From the NCBI GenBank assembly GCA_035306605.1, contig DATGNR010000017.1: a stretch of 44,779 nt of DNA. One strand, 5' to 3'. Shown here piece by piece: positions 25,973 to 35,727 of this stretch. How positions within the stretch are numbered: position 1 is the first letter of the stretch; every line of letters starts with the position of its first letter. The position numbers were made by a program, and so were the translations under genes. Below the pieces are notes generated by a model. That model did no database searches. It was not told the origin of the DNA and saw nothing but the letters and a program-made list of their open reading frames with translations. Source of the stretch: Xanthomarina sp035306605. Its GTDB lineage: Bacteria; Bacteroidota; Bacteroidia; Flavobacteriales; Flavobacteriaceae.

Positions 25973-27742
25973 ATGACTGAAATTACCAGACTTTTTGATT
26001 TCCCGTATCACCAGTTGGAAACTTATAACTTAGATAAAGCTCTAACATCAAAATACGATGGTGAGTGGAAATCCATTTCAACTCAAGAATATATTAATCA
26101 AGCAAATGCCATTAGTCGTGGCCTACTCCGTTTAGGAATAAAGCCTAACGATAAAATAGCAGTCATTTCTACCACTAATAGAACAGAATGGAATGTGTTA
26201 GATATTGGTATTTTACAAATAGGAGCGCAAAACGTGCCTATTTATCCTACTATTTCTAAAGAAGATTACGAGTATATTCTGAATCATTCCGAGGCTACCT
26301 ACTGTTTTGTATCGGATGCTAGTATCCTAGAAAAACTAAATCTAATTAAAGGAGAAACAAAATTAAAAGATGTATACACTTTTGATGATGTTGCAAATGA
26401 AAAAAATTGGAAAGAAGTTTTAGAATTAGGTAAAGATACTAGCAACCAAAATGAAGTGGACGAACGTAAATTGGCTGTAACTTCAGACGATTTAGCAACC
26501 CTAATTTACACTTCTGGAACTACTGGAAAACCAAAAGGAGTAATGTTAAGCCACAACAATATAGTATCGAATGTTTTAAGTAGTAAGTTAAGAGTTCCGT
26601 TTGATTATGGCCAAACTAAAGCTTTAAGTTTTCTTCCTGTTTGCCATGTTTTTGAACGTATGATTCTCTATTTATACCAATATTGTGGTGTAGAAATTTA
26701 TTTTGCCGAATCCATTGAAAAAATGAGCGACAACTTAAAAGAAGTCAAACCAAATGTAATGACCGCCGTTCCACGTTTGTACGAAAAAGTTTTCGATAAA
26801 ATTGTTGCAAAAGGAAGCGAACTTTCAGGAATTAAAAAAACGCTTTTCTTTTGGGCTGTAGAATTAGGCTTAAAGTACGAACCATACGGTGCAAACGGTT
26901 GGTGGTATGAAACTCAACTTAAATTAGCAAGAAAACTTATTTTTAGTAAATGGAAAGAAGGTTTAGGTGGAAACTTAGACTTAATGGTTTCAGGAAGCGC
27001 TGCCTTACAACCAAGACTTACAAGAGTTTTTGCTGCAGCCGAGCTACCGATTATGGAAGGTTATGGTTTAACCGAAACCTCTCCCGTAATCTCAGTAAAC
27101 GATCAGAGAGACGGAGGATTTAAAATTGGAACTGTAGGAAAAATTTTAGACGGTGTAGATGTTAAAATAGCTGAAGATGGAGAAATATTGGTAAAAGGTC
27201 CAAACATTATGAAAGGCTATTTTAAAGATCTGGAAAAAACGGCCGAAGTAATGACTGATGATTATTTTCACACAGGAGATATTGGAGAAATTGACAAAGA
27301 TGGTTTCTTAAAAATAACCGATAGAAAAAAGGAAATGTTTAAAACCTCTGGTGGAAAATATGTAGCTCCTGCCCTTCTGGAAAATGAGCTAAAACAATCA
27401 CGTTTTATAGAACAGATTATGGTTATTGGCGAAGGCGAAAAAATGCCTGCTGCATTAATTCAAGTTAATTATGATTTTGTAGATGAATGGGCTAAGAGAC
27501 GTGATCTTACTTTCAAATCGAAAGCAGACATAGCTTCTAATCAAATTTTAAGAGATAGAATTCAAGAAGAAGTAAACGAAGCTAATGAAAAATTCGGTCA
27601 CTGGGAACAAATTAAAAAGTTTGAAATTACACCAGATGAATGGACCATTGATGCTGGACACCTAACTCCAACCATGAAAATGAAAAGAAAGGTCATTAAA
27701 GAAATATATAAAGACCTGATAGAAAAAATTTATCGGCCTTAA
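25973..27742 (+). CDS. Long-chain fatty acid--CoA ligase (FadD-like)
   Basis: AMP-dependent acyl-CoA synthetase of 589 residues that activates fatty acids for beta-oxidation. The ATG at 25973 (MTEITRLFDFPYHQLETYNL) is chosen; the frame opening at 25922 adds a poor N-terminus. Adenylation motifs: P-loop-like TLIYTSGTTGKPKGVMLSHNN (about 178-198), GYGLTETSP (about 362-370), and the DGFLKITDRKKEMFKTSGGKYVAP hinge with catalytic Lys region. Related to the AFD_class_I long-chain group. It has its own terminator, so it is expressed apart from the beta-oxidation operon just after it. Confidence 0.94.
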   Translation: MTEITRLFDFPYHQLETYNLDKALTSKYDGEWKSISTQEYINQANAISRGLLRLGIKPNDKIAVISTTNRTEWNVLDIGILQIGAQNVPIYPTISKEDYEYILNHSEATYCFVSDASILEKLNLIKGETKLKDVYTFDDVANEKNWKEVLELGKDTSNQNEVDERKLAVTSDDLATLIYTSGTTGKPKGVMLSHNNIVSNVLSSKLRVPFDYGQTKALSFLPVCHVFERMILYLYQYCGVEIYFAESIEKMSDNLKEVKPNVMTAVPRLYEKVFDKIVAKGSELSGIKKTLFFWAVELGLKYEPYGANGWWYETQLKLARKLIFSKWKEGLGGNLDLMVSGSAALQPRLTRVFAAAELPIMEGYGLTETSPVISVNDQRDGGFKIGTVGKILDGVDVKIAEDGEILVKGPNIMKGYFKDLEKTAEVMTDDYFHTGDIGEIDKDGFLKITDRKKEMFKTSGGKYVAPALLENELKQSRFIEQIMVIGEGEKMPAALIQVNYDFVDEWAKRRDLTFKSKADIASNQILRDRIQEEVNEANEKFGHWEQIKKFEITPDEWTIDAGHLTPTMKMKRKVIKEIYKDLIEKIYRP

Positions 27743-27748
27743 AAACAC

Positions 27749-27780
27749 AAACTCCTTAATTTACTAAGGAGTTTTTTTTT
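27749..27780 (+). terminator. Intrinsic terminator
   Basis: Perfect 10-bp stem AAACTCCTTA / TAAGGAGTTT with a 6-base loop and a T-run of ten. Just after the acyl-CoA ligase stop. Confidence 0.92.
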
Positions 27781-27811
27781 ACCCTTTCCTTAAATATTTT
27801 TTTTTAATTTA

Positions 27812-27825
27812 TTATGCATGCATAA
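27812..27825. promoter_or_regulatory. Perfect 14-bp palindrome, likely MarR operator
   Basis: TTATGCATGCATAA is its own reverse complement. It lies 11 bases before the -7 box at 27837 and covers the place where the -33 element should be. A dyad this size in front of an autonomous marR gene is the typical position of a MarR operator. Binding is inferred, not shown. Confidence 0.65.
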
Positions 27826-27836
27826 CATTTTTTTAT

Positions 27837-27844
27837 TATCTTTG
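27837..27844 (+). promoter_or_regulatory. -7 box of the marR/beta-oxidation operon
   Basis: TATCTTTG matches TAnnTTTG, 17 bases before the marR ATG. The -33 position (about 27815) lies within the palindrome and has no TTG. Confidence 0.55.
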
Positions 27845-27861
27845 AGTTTACAAGAGTAATA

Positions 27862-28320
27862 ATGAAAGAAAAAACTATCGATTACGTTCTAAGAACCACT
27901 TGGTTAGCAGTTCAAAAAATGTATAACGAAGAAGCAGCTAAATTTGAAACCACAATGGCAATCGGCTTTACACTATTAAGTATCGATCCTGAAGGAGGAA
28001 CACCTTCAACCTCTTTAGGACCTAAAATGGGAGTGGAAGCTACTAGCCTGTCTAGAATTCTAAAAACCTTAGAGACTCGTGGTTTAATAGAAAGAAAACC
28101 AAATCCAGAAGATGGACGAGGTGTACTAATTTACCTCACCGATTTTGGGAAAGAAAAAAGAGAATATTCTAAAGACCGAGTTTTAAAATTTAATGAAGCT
28201 ATAAGAAAAAATGTTCCTTTAGATAAATTAATGACATTTTATGAAGTAGCAGATACCATAAACGATTTAATTTCAAATAAGAAAATCTACACCAACGAAA
28301 TAAACACCAAAAAATATTAA
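27862..28320 (+). CDS. MarR family transcriptional regulator
   Basis: 152-residue winged-helix repressor. The DNA-binding core is about 45-105: a helix-turn-helix GPKMGVEATSLSRILKTLETRGLIERKPNPEDGRGVLIYLTDFGKE, with the DGRG wing and the TLE..GLIxR recognition pattern. Flanking helices make the dimer interface. As first gene of the beta-oxidation operon (22 bases before the next start), it is likely a repressor relieved by an acyl-CoA or fatty acid. The ligand is inferred from context, not from any visible pocket. Confidence 0.9.
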   Translation: MKEKTIDYVLRTTWLAVQKMYNEEAAKFETTMAIGFTLLSIDPEGGTPSTSLGPKMGVEATSLSRILKTLETRGLIERKPNPEDGRGVLIYLTDFGKEKREYSKDRVLKFNEAIRKNVPLDKLMTFYEVADTINDLISNKKIYTNEINTKKY

Positions 28321-28342
28321 TAGATAAATCATTTAGAATAAA

Positions 28343-30751
28343 ATGAGTAAAAGACGTATAAAAAAAATAGCAATTATTGGTTCCGGAATTATGGGAAGTG
28401 GTATTGCATGTCATTTCGCCAATATTGGCGTAGATGTGCTATTACTAGATATAGTACCTAGAGAACTTAACGACGCAGAAAAAGCTAAAGGATTAACTTT
28501 AGAAAACAAAGCTGTTAGAAATAGAATTGTAAACGATTCTTTAACAGCTTCTTTAAAATCTAAACCATCTCCTATTTACCATCCATCATTTGCTAACCGA
28601 ATCACTACTGGAAATCTGGAAGATGATATCGCTAAAGTAAAAGATGTTGATTGGATTATGGAAGTTGTTGTTGAACGTTTAGACATTAAACAACAAGTTT
28701 TTGAAAAGTTAGAAAAGTACAGAACTCCTGGAACTTTAATTACTTCAAACACGTCTGGTATTCCTATTAAGTTTATGAGCGAAGGTCGCAGTGAAGATTT
28801 CCAGAAACATTTCTGTGGAACACACTTCTTCAACCCTGCTCGTTACTTAAAATTATTCGAAATTATTCCTGGACCAAAAACGGATCAAGCTGTTTTAGAT
28901 TTCTTAAATGAATATGGTGAGAAATTCTTAGGAAAAACTTCGGTGGTTGCTAAAGATACACCTGCGTTTATTGGAAACAGAATTGGAATTTTCAGTATTC
29001 AAAGTTTATTCCACGCTGTTAAGGATTTAGATTTAACTATTGAAGAAGTAGATAAATTATCTGGTCCAGTAATTGGTCGTCCAAAATCGGCAACCTTCCG
29101 TACCGTTGATGTTGTAGGTTTAGATACTTTAGTTCACGTGGCTAACGGAATTAGAGAAAACTGTCCTAAAGATGAACGTTTAGAGTTATTTGAATTGCCA
29201 GACTTCATCAAAACTATGGTGGACAATAAATGGCTAGGTAGTAAAACAGGACAAGGCTTTTACAAAAAAGTAAGAAAAGATGATGGATCTTCAGAGATTC
29301 TTTCTCTCGATTTAAATACTTTAGAATACCGTTCAGCTAAAAAAGCAAAATTTCAGACTTTAGAATTAACTAAAACAGTTGATAAAGTTATCGATCGTTT
29401 TAAAATTCTTGTTAAAGGAAAAGATAAAGCAGGTGAATTCTACAGAAAGAGTTTCGCTGCATTATTCGCTTATGTTTCAAATCGTATTCCTGAAATTACG
29501 GATGACCTATACAAAATCGATGATGCTATGAAAGCTGGATTTGGTTGGGAACATGGTCCTTTCCAAATTTGGGATGCTATTGGTGTTGAAAAAGGAATTG
29601 AAATGATGAAAGCTGAAGGTTTAGAGCCTAATGCTTGGGTAAACGACATGTTAGCATCTGGAAACACTTCTTTCTACACTGTTAAAGATGGAGCGACTTA
29701 CGCCTATGATATTCCTAAGAAATCTCAAGAGAAGATTCCTGGACAAGATAGTTTTATCATCTTAGATAATATTAGAAAAACTTCTGAAGTCTTTAAAAAT
29801 TCAGGTGTTGTTGTTGAAGATTTAGGCGACGGCATTTTAAATGTTGAATTCCAATCTAAAATGAACACTATTGGTGGAGACGTTCTAGCAGGTTTAAATA
29901 AAGCGATTGATATAGCTGAAAAGGATTTCGCAGGATTGGTTGTTGGTAACCAAGGACCAAACTTCTCGGTTGGAGCTAACATTGGAATGATTTTCATGAT
30001 GGCTGCAGAACAAGAGTATGACGAGCTAAACATGGCTATCAAATACTTCCAAGATACAATGATGCGTATGCGCTACTCTGCTATTCCAACTATTGCAGCG
30101 CCTCACGGCATGTCTCTTGGTGGTGGATGTGAATTATCTATGCACGCCGATAAAGTAGTTGCAGCAGCAGAAACTTATATCGGATTGGTTGAGTTTGGTG
30201 TTGGTGTGATTCCTGGTGGTGGAGGTTCTAAAGAAATGGCTTTAAGAGCATCAGATACTTTCAGAAAAGGAGATGTACAATTAAATACACTTCAAGAATA
30301 TTTCTTAACAATTGGAATGGCAAAAGTAGCAACTTCGGCTTATGAAGCTTTCGACTTAGGCATTCTTCAAAAAGGAAAAGACGTTGTCGTTGTAAATAAA
30401 GACCGTCAAATAGCAGTTGCAAAACAACACGCTATGTTAATGGCTGATATGGGTTATACACAACCTGTAAGACGTACAGATGTTAAAGTTCTTGGTAAGC
30501 AAGCTTTAGGAATGTTCTTAGTAGGAACAGACTCTATGGAAGACTCTAACTACATCAGCGAACACGATAAAAAAATAGCTAATAAACTAGCTTATGTAAT
30601 GGCTGGTGGTGATTTATCAGAGCCTACTTTAGTTAGCGAGCAATACTTATTAGACCTAGAGCGTGAAGCGTTCCTATCTCTATGTACTGAGCGTAAGACT
30701 TTGGAAAGAATTCAACACATGTTAACTAAAGGGAAACCACTTCGCAACTAG
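28343..30751 (+). CDS. 3-hydroxyacyl-CoA dehydrogenase / enoyl-CoA hydratase fusion
   Basis: 802-residue bifunctional beta-oxidation enzyme (steps 2 and 3). The N-terminal Rossmann domain has IIGSGIMGSGIACHFAN (about 10-26), the dehydrogenase signature FCGTHFFNPARYLKLFEIIPG (about 157-177), and a C-terminal 3HCDH helical domain with GFGWEHGPFQIWDAIG. The hydratase/crotonase part (about 500-720) has NTIGGDVLAGLNKAI, the oxyanion segment GPNFSVGANI and PHGMSLGGGCELSMHAD. Domain order is dehydrogenase then hydratase, opposite to E. coli FadB. It lies in a MarR-led operon with the thiolase and dehydrogenase. Confidence 0.94.
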   Translation: MSKRRIKKIAIIGSGIMGSGIACHFANIGVDVLLLDIVPRELNDAEKAKGLTLENKAVRNRIVNDSLTASLKSKPSPIYHPSFANRITTGNLEDDIAKVKDVDWIMEVVVERLDIKQQVFEKLEKYRTPGTLITSNTSGIPIKFMSEGRSEDFQKHFCGTHFFNPARYLKLFEIIPGPKTDQAVLDFLNEYGEKFLGKTSVVAKDTPAFIGNRIGIFSIQSLFHAVKDLDLTIEEVDKLSGPVIGRPKSATFRTVDVVGLDTLVHVANGIRENCPKDERLELFELPDFIKTMVDNKWLGSKTGQGFYKKVRKDDGSSEILSLDLNTLEYRSAKKAKFQTLELTKTVDKVIDRFKILVKGKDKAGEFYRKSFAALFAYVSNRIPEITDDLYKIDDAMKAGFGWEHGPFQIWDAIGVEKGIEMMKAEGLEPNAWVNDMLASGNTSFYTVKDGATYAYDIPKKSQEKIPGQDSFIILDNIRKTSEVFKNSGVVVEDLGDGILNVEFQSKMNTIGGDVLAGLNKAIDIAEKDFAGLVVGNQGPNFSVGANIGMIFMMAAEQEYDELNMAIKYFQDTMMRMRYSAIPTIAAPHGMSLGGGCELSMHADKVVAAAETYIGLVEFGVGVIPGGGGSKEMALRASDTFRKGDVQLNTLQEYFLTIGMAKVATSAYEAFDLGILQKGKDVVVVNKDRQIAVAKQHAMLMADMGYTQPVRRTDVKVLGKQALGMFLVGTDSMEDSNYISEHDKKIANKLAYVMAGGDLSEPTLVSEQYLLDLEREAFLSLCTERKTLERIQHMLTKGKPLRN

Positions 30752-30834
30752 TTGCGAATAGTAATAAGGAATTAGAAATTAGGGATTAGAAAATCACTAA
30801 ATACTAATTACTAACAACTAAATACTAAATACAA
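30752..30834 (+). repeat. AATTAG/CTAAT-rich imperfect inverted repeat in the operon spacer
   Basis: 83-base gap between the fusion enzyme and the thiolase. Repeated ATTAG units (GAATTAGAAATTAGGGATTAG) are followed by repeated CTAAT/CTAAC units (CTAAATACTAATTACTAAC), which can pair with mismatches. It has no T-run, so it is not a normal terminator. Confidence 0.45.
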
Positions 30835-32025
30835 ATGAAACAAGCATATATAGTAAAAGCATACAGAACCGCAGTTGGTAAAGCACCAAAAGGCGTGTTC
30901 CGTTTTAAGAGAACCGACGAATTAGCTGCTGAAACCATTCAGTATATGATGAAGGAGCTCCCAAATTTAGACAAAAAGCGTATTGACGATGTTATCGTTG
31001 GTAACGCAATGCCAGAAGGTGCACAAGGCTTAAACATGGCACGTTTTATTTCCTTAATTGGATTAGACAGTGTTGATGTTCCTGGTGTAACTGTGAACCG
31101 TTTTTGTGCTTCAGGTATTGAAACTATCGGAATTGCCACTGCAAAAATTCAAGCAGGAATGGCCGATTGTATCATTGCTGGTGGGGCAGAAAGCATGAGT
31201 GCTGTACCAATGACAGGTTTTAAACCAGAATTAAATTACGAAACCGTAAAAGCTGGTCACGAAGATTATTATTGGGGAATGGGTAATACCGCTGAAGCTG
31301 TGGCTAAGCAATTCAACGTATCACGAGAAGATCAAGATGAATTCGCTTATAACTCACATGTAAAAGCATTGAGAGCACAAGCTGAAAATCGTTTTCAAGA
31401 TCAGATTGTTCCTATTGAAGTTGAGCAAACTTATATTGATGAGAACGGTAAAAAAGCCACTAAAAAATATACCGTAACTAAAGACGAAGGTCCTCGTGCA
31501 GGAACAAGTGTAGAGGTTTTAGGAAAACTACGTCCTGTATTCGCTGCCAATGGTAGTGTTACAGCTGGTAACTCATCACAAATGAGTGATGGTGCTGCAT
31601 TCGTAATGATTATGAGTGAAGAGATGGTAAAAGAATTAAATCTAGAACCAATCGCTCGTTTAGTTAATTATGCTGCTGCAGGTGTTGAGCCTCGTATTAT
31701 GGGAATTGGACCAGTAAAAGCTATTCCAAAGGCATTAAAACAAGCAGGTTTAAAACAATCTGACTTAGAGTTAATTGAATTGAACGAAGCATTCGCTTCT
31801 CAATCTTTAGCGGTAATTAGAGAGTTAAACTTAAATCCAGACATCATAAACGTAAACGGTGGAGCTATTGCTTTAGGTCACCCACTTGGATGTACAGGAT
31901 CAAAACTTTCAGTACAGTTATTCGATGAAATGAGAAAAAGAAATATGGTAGGTAAATATGGAGCTGTAACTATGTGTGTAGGAACTGGTCAAGGTGCTTG
32001 TGGTATTTTTGAATTCTTAAAATAG
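30835..32025 (+). CDS. Acetyl-CoA C-acyltransferase (thiolase)
   Basis: 396-residue thiolase for the last step of beta-oxidation, releasing acetyl-CoA. Active-site features: nucleophilic Cys in NRFCASGIETIG (about 84-95), the GHPLGCTGSK His motif (about 346-355), and the second Cys near the end in CVGTGQGACGIFEF. Length is standard. Second enzyme of the operon; expected to take the ketoacyl-CoA from the upstream fusion protein. Degradative FadA/AtoB subtypes cannot be distinguished here, but the neighbours favour degradation. Confidence 0.95.
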   Translation: MKQAYIVKAYRTAVGKAPKGVFRFKRTDELAAETIQYMMKELPNLDKKRIDDVIVGNAMPEGAQGLNMARFISLIGLDSVDVPGVTVNRFCASGIETIGIATAKIQAGMADCIIAGGAESMSAVPMTGFKPELNYETVKAGHEDYYWGMGNTAEAVAKQFNVSREDQDEFAYNSHVKALRAQAENRFQDQIVPIEVEQTYIDENGKKATKKYTVTKDEGPRAGTSVEVLGKLRPVFAANGSVTAGNSSQMSDGAAFVMIMSEEMVKELNLEPIARLVNYAAAGVEPRIMGIGPVKAIPKALKQAGLKQSDLELIELNEAFASQSLAVIRELNLNPDIINVNGGAIALGHPLGCTGSKLSVQLFDEMRKRNMVGKYGAVTMCVGTGQGACGIFEFLK

Positions 32026-32103
32026 AAAATAGACTTAATAACATAATAAACAAATACAAACAGTCTAGAATCTAGTTTCTAACTGTCTAGAACTTTAAAG
32101 AAT
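32026..32103 (+). repeat. CTAGA-rich spacer with imperfect inverted repeat
   Basis: 78-base gap before the acyl-CoA dehydrogenase. AGTCTAGA and TCTAGAACT flank ATCTAGTTTCTAACTG and pair with one bulge. TCTAGA occurs twice. It has the same low-complexity look as the preceding spacer and no T-run. Confidence 0.4.
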
Positions 32104-33912
32104 ATGGAAACAAAAGAAAAAGATTTACTAAGAGGAGGTCAATTTTTAGTAAAAGAAACTAAATGTGAGGATGTATTTACTCCTGAAGATTTTTCAGAAG
32201 AGCAAACTATGATGAAAGAATCGGTAAAGGAATTTAACGATCGTGAAATCATTCCTCATAAAGCACGTTTTGAAGCGAAAGATTATGCTTTAACAGAAGA
32301 AGTAATGCGTAAAGCTGGTGACATGGGCTTCTTAAGTGTTGCTGTACCTGAAGCCTATGGCGGAATGGGAATGGGATTTGTTTCTACAGTACTAACTTGT
32401 GATTATATTTCATCTGGAACAGGTTCTTTTAGTACTGCTTTTGGTGCACATACAGGAATTGGAACTATGCCAATCACCCTTTATGGAACAGAAGAACAAA
32501 AACAAAAATACGTGCCTAAGTTAGCTTCAGGTGAATGGTTTGGTGCTTACTGTTTAACAGAACCAGGCGCTGGATCTGATGCCAACTCTGGTAAAACGAC
32601 TGCTACTCTATCAGCAGATGGAAAAAGCTATAAAATTAACGGACAAAAAATGTGGATCTCAAATGCAGGTTTCTGTAGCTTGATGATCGTATTTGCTCGT
32701 ATTGAAGACGATAAAAACATTACTGGATTTATTGTTGAATATGATAAAGACAATCCGAACGGAATTACATTAGGTGAAGAAGAACATAAATTAGGTATTC
32801 GTGCAAGTTCTACACGTCAAGTCTTCTTTAACGACACAGTTGTTCCTGCAGAAAATATGTTAGCTGGTCGTGGCGAAGGATTCAAAATCGCTATGAATGC
32901 TCTTAACGTTGGACGTATCAAATTAGCAGCAGCTTGTTTAGATTCTCAAAGAAGAATTTTAACTACAGCTGTACAATATGCTAACGAGCGTAAACAATTT
33001 AACACTCCAATTGCCGACTTTGGTGCAATTAAGAAGAAGTTAGCTGAAATGGCTGCAAGTGCTTACGCTGGAGAATCGGCAACATATAGAGCTGCTAAAA
33101 ACATTGAAGACAGAATTGCATTGCGTCAAGCTGCTGGAAATTCTCATCAAGAAGCAGAACTTAAAGGTGTTGAAGAATATGCTATTGAATGTTCTATTTT
33201 AAAAGTAGCTGTTTCTGAAGATGTTCAAAATGCAGCTGATGAAGGTATCCAAATTTTTGGTGGAATGGGGTTCTCAGAAGAAACTCCGATGGAAGCTGCT
33301 TGGAGAGACGCTAGAATTGCACGTATTTACGAAGGAACAAACGAAATAAACCGTATGCTTTCAGTAGGAATGCTTGTTAAAAAAGCAATGAAAGGACACG
33401 TAGATTTATTAGGCCCTGCTCAAAAAGTTCAAGAAGAACTTATGGGAATTCCTTCTTTTGATACACCTGACTACTCTGAATTATTTTCAGAAGAAAAAGA
33501 AATGGTTGCCAAATTGAAAAAAGTATTCTTAATGGTTGCTGGAGCTGCAGTTCAAAAATTTGGACCAGATTTAGAAAAACATCAACAATTACTAATTGCT
33601 GCATCAGATATATTAATTGAAATTTATATGGCTGAATCTGCAATTCTTAGAGCAGAGAAAAATGCGAAGCGTTTTGGCGAAGAATCACAAGCTATACAAA
33701 TTGCAATGGCTAAATTATACTTATACAATGCAGTTTCAATAGTTGAGAAAAACGGAAAAGAAAGTATTATCTCTTTTGCTGAAGGCGATGAACAACGTAT
33801 GTTACTTATGGGACTAAAGCGTTTTGTGAAATATGCAAACTACCCAGATATTGTAGATTTACGTCTTGCTATTGCTGAAAAAGTAAAAGCAGAAAATAAA
33901 TATTGTTTTTAA
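32104..33912 (+). CDS. Acyl-CoA dehydrogenase (VLCAD/ACAD9-like length)
   Basis: 602-residue FAD-dependent enzyme for the first oxidation step. N-terminal helical domain to about 160, then GAYCLTEPGAGSDANSG (FAD/substrate segment, about 151-167), WISNAGFCSL, the C-terminal helical domain and the catalytic Glu in IYEGTNEINRML (about 408-419). A long extra C-terminal domain (about 430-602) marks it as the long type related to VLCAD/ACAD9 rather than the usual 380-residue class. Last gene of the MarR-led operon and followed by a strong terminator. Confidence 0.95.
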   Translation: METKEKDLLRGGQFLVKETKCEDVFTPEDFSEEQTMMKESVKEFNDREIIPHKARFEAKDYALTEEVMRKAGDMGFLSVAVPEAYGGMGMGFVSTVLTCDYISSGTGSFSTAFGAHTGIGTMPITLYGTEEQKQKYVPKLASGEWFGAYCLTEPGAGSDANSGKTTATLSADGKSYKINGQKMWISNAGFCSLMIVFARIEDDKNITGFIVEYDKDNPNGITLGEEEHKLGIRASSTRQVFFNDTVVPAENMLAGRGEGFKIAMNALNVGRIKLAAACLDSQRRILTTAVQYANERKQFNTPIADFGAIKKKLAEMAASAYAGESATYRAAKNIEDRIALRQAAGNSHQEAELKGVEEYAIECSILKVAVSEDVQNAADEGIQIFGGMGFSEETPMEAAWRDARIARIYEGTNEINRMLSVGMLVKKAMKGHVDLLGPAQKVQEELMGIPSFDTPDYSELFSEEKEMVAKLKKVFLMVAGAAVQKFGPDLEKHQQLLIAASDILIEIYMAESAILRAEKNAKRFGEESQAIQIAMAKLYLYNAVSIVEKNGKESIISFAEGDEQRMLLMGLKRFVKYANYPDIVDLRLAIAEKVKAENKYCF

Positions 33913-33934
33913 ATTAAGTTTGGTTAGAAGTAAG

Positions 33935-33969
33935 AAAGTCGGTTCAGAAATGAACCGGCTTTTTTTTTT
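33935..33969 (+). terminator. Beta-oxidation operon terminator
   Basis: 12-bp stem AAAGTCGGTTCA / TGAACCGGCTTT (one G-T pair), GAAA tetraloop, T-run of nine. Confidence 0.93.
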
Positions 33970-34080
33970 AATTCTATAAACTTGAAAGCAAACTATCTTA
34001 TAATTTAATTAACACTGTAAACGGGACATTCCATCAGAATTGAACATTATTTTCAGTAATTTTACCCAAAATAATATTAG

Positions 34081-35727
34081 ATGAGAATTTTAGCCTTAGC
34101 AACCTGTTTTATTTTAGGAATTCAACTTCAATCATACTCACAAGGGTTATTTCAAGAAAAACCAGACTTCACGCATCAAGACACTTTAAGAGGAAGTATT
34201 ACTCCAGAACGTGAGTGGTGGGATTTAACTTATTATCATTTAGACGTAAAAATAAATCCAGAGAAGAAATCTATTTCAGGCAAAAATACTATTCAATATA
34301 AAGTTTTACAACCTTATACGGTAATGCAAGTAGATTTGCAAGAACCGTTAAAAATAACTAAAGTCATTCAAAATGAACAAGAACTAGAAGTAAAACGAGA
34401 TGGAAATGCACATTTTATCACTTTAGTAGATGAACAAAAAAAAGGCACAATACAGTCAGTTGATGTTTATTATGAAGGTATTCCACAGGAGGCGAAGCGT
34501 GCACCTTGGGATGGAGGTTTTACTTGGGCTGAAGACAAAAACGGTATTCCATTTATAGCTACGTCCTGCCAAGGTTTAGGAGCTAGTGTTTGGTGGCCAA
34601 ACAAAGATCATATGTATGATGAAGTGGATAGCATGCTAATAAGCGTAAACGTTCCTAAAAACCTAACTAATGTTTCAAATGGTCGTTTAAGAAGTACTGA
34701 AAGACAAGATGATGACACCGTTACAACCACTTGGTTTGTTAGCAACCCAATAAACAACTATGGGGTAAATGTCAACTTGGGAGACTACGTTCACTTCTCC
34801 GAAGTATATGAAGGTGAAAATGGACCTTTAGATATGGATTACTACGTACAACGTAATAATTTAATTAGAGCTAAAAACCACTTTAAAGAAGCACCACGAA
34901 TGATGAAAGCATTTGAACATTGGTTTGGCCCTTATCCTTTTTACGAAGATGGTTTTAAACTTGTAGAAGTACCTTATTTAGGTATGGAGCATCAAAGTTC
35001 GGTTACCTATGGAAACCAATTTAAAAATGGATATTTAGGAAGAGATATTTCTGGGTCTGGTTGGGGGTTAAAATTCGACTTTATTATCATTCACGAAGCT
35101 GCACACGAGTGGTTTGCTAATAATATTACATATAAAGACATAGCTGACATGTGGATTCATGAAGGCTTCACCTCTTATGCAGAAAATTTATTTGTAGATT
35201 TTTATTACGGAAAAGAAGCTGCTTCGGAATATGTAATTGGTGTCAGAAAAAATATTAAAAACGACAGTCCGATTATTGGCCCTTACAATGTTAATAAAGA
35301 AGGATCTGGAGATATGTATAACAAAGGTGCAAACATGTTACACACCTTAAGGCAGTTAATTGATAATGATGAAAAATGGCGTGGTATATTACGTGGTTTA
35401 AATAAAACATTCTATCACCAAACGGTTACAACAGAGCAAATTGAAAACTACCTCACCGAACAATCTGGAATAGATTTAACCTCATTTTTTAATCAATATT
35501 TAAGAGATTTTAGAATTCCTCTTCTTGAATATTCTGTTGAAGAAAATGTATTAAAATACAGATGGACAAATGTTGTTGAGGATTTCAAAATGCCCCTTAA
35601 AATTATAATTGAAGGGAAAGAACAGTGGATCTACCCAACAACTGAATGGAAAACAGTAGCTATTGAAAAAGGAGAATTAAAAATAGACTCAAATTTTTAT
35701 GTGGAAAGTAAATTGCTAGAAGAATAA
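34081..35727 (+). CDS. M1 family metallopeptidase
   Basis: 548-residue zinc aminopeptidase-like protein with signal peptide MRILALATCFILGIQLQSYSQ, so periplasmic or outer. Zinc site HEAAH (near residue 338) with the second Glu 18-19 residues later in WIHEGFTSYAENLF. The substrate-side GxMEN motif appears as GMEHQSSVTYGN, as in bacterial M1 relatives of this phylum. An N-terminal beta-saddle (about 40-230) precedes the catalytic domain. There is no T9SS domain. It releases N-terminal residues from peptides, probably for peptide uptake. It converges on the fnr-like gene with only four bases between stops. Confidence 0.92.
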   Translation: MRILALATCFILGIQLQSYSQGLFQEKPDFTHQDTLRGSITPEREWWDLTYYHLDVKINPEKKSISGKNTIQYKVLQPYTVMQVDLQEPLKITKVIQNEQELEVKRDGNAHFITLVDEQKKGTIQSVDVYYEGIPQEAKRAPWDGGFTWAEDKNGIPFIATSCQGLGASVWWPNKDHMYDEVDSMLISVNVPKNLTNVSNGRLRSTERQDDDTVTTTWFVSNPINNYGVNVNLGDYVHFSEVYEGENGPLDMDYYVQRNNLIRAKNHFKEAPRMMKAFEHWFGPYPFYEDGFKLVEVPYLGMEHQSSVTYGNQFKNGYLGRDISGSGWGLKFDFIIIHEAAHEWFANNITYKDIADMWIHEGFTSYAENLFVDFYYGKEAASEYVIGVRKNIKNDSPIIGPYNVNKEGSGDMYNKGANMLHTLRQLIDNDEKWRGILRGLNKTFYHQTVTTEQIENYLTEQSGIDLTSFFNQYLRDFRIPLLEYSVEENVLKYRWTNVVEDFKMPLKIIIEGKEQWIYPTTEWKTVAIEKGELKIDSNFYVESKLLEE

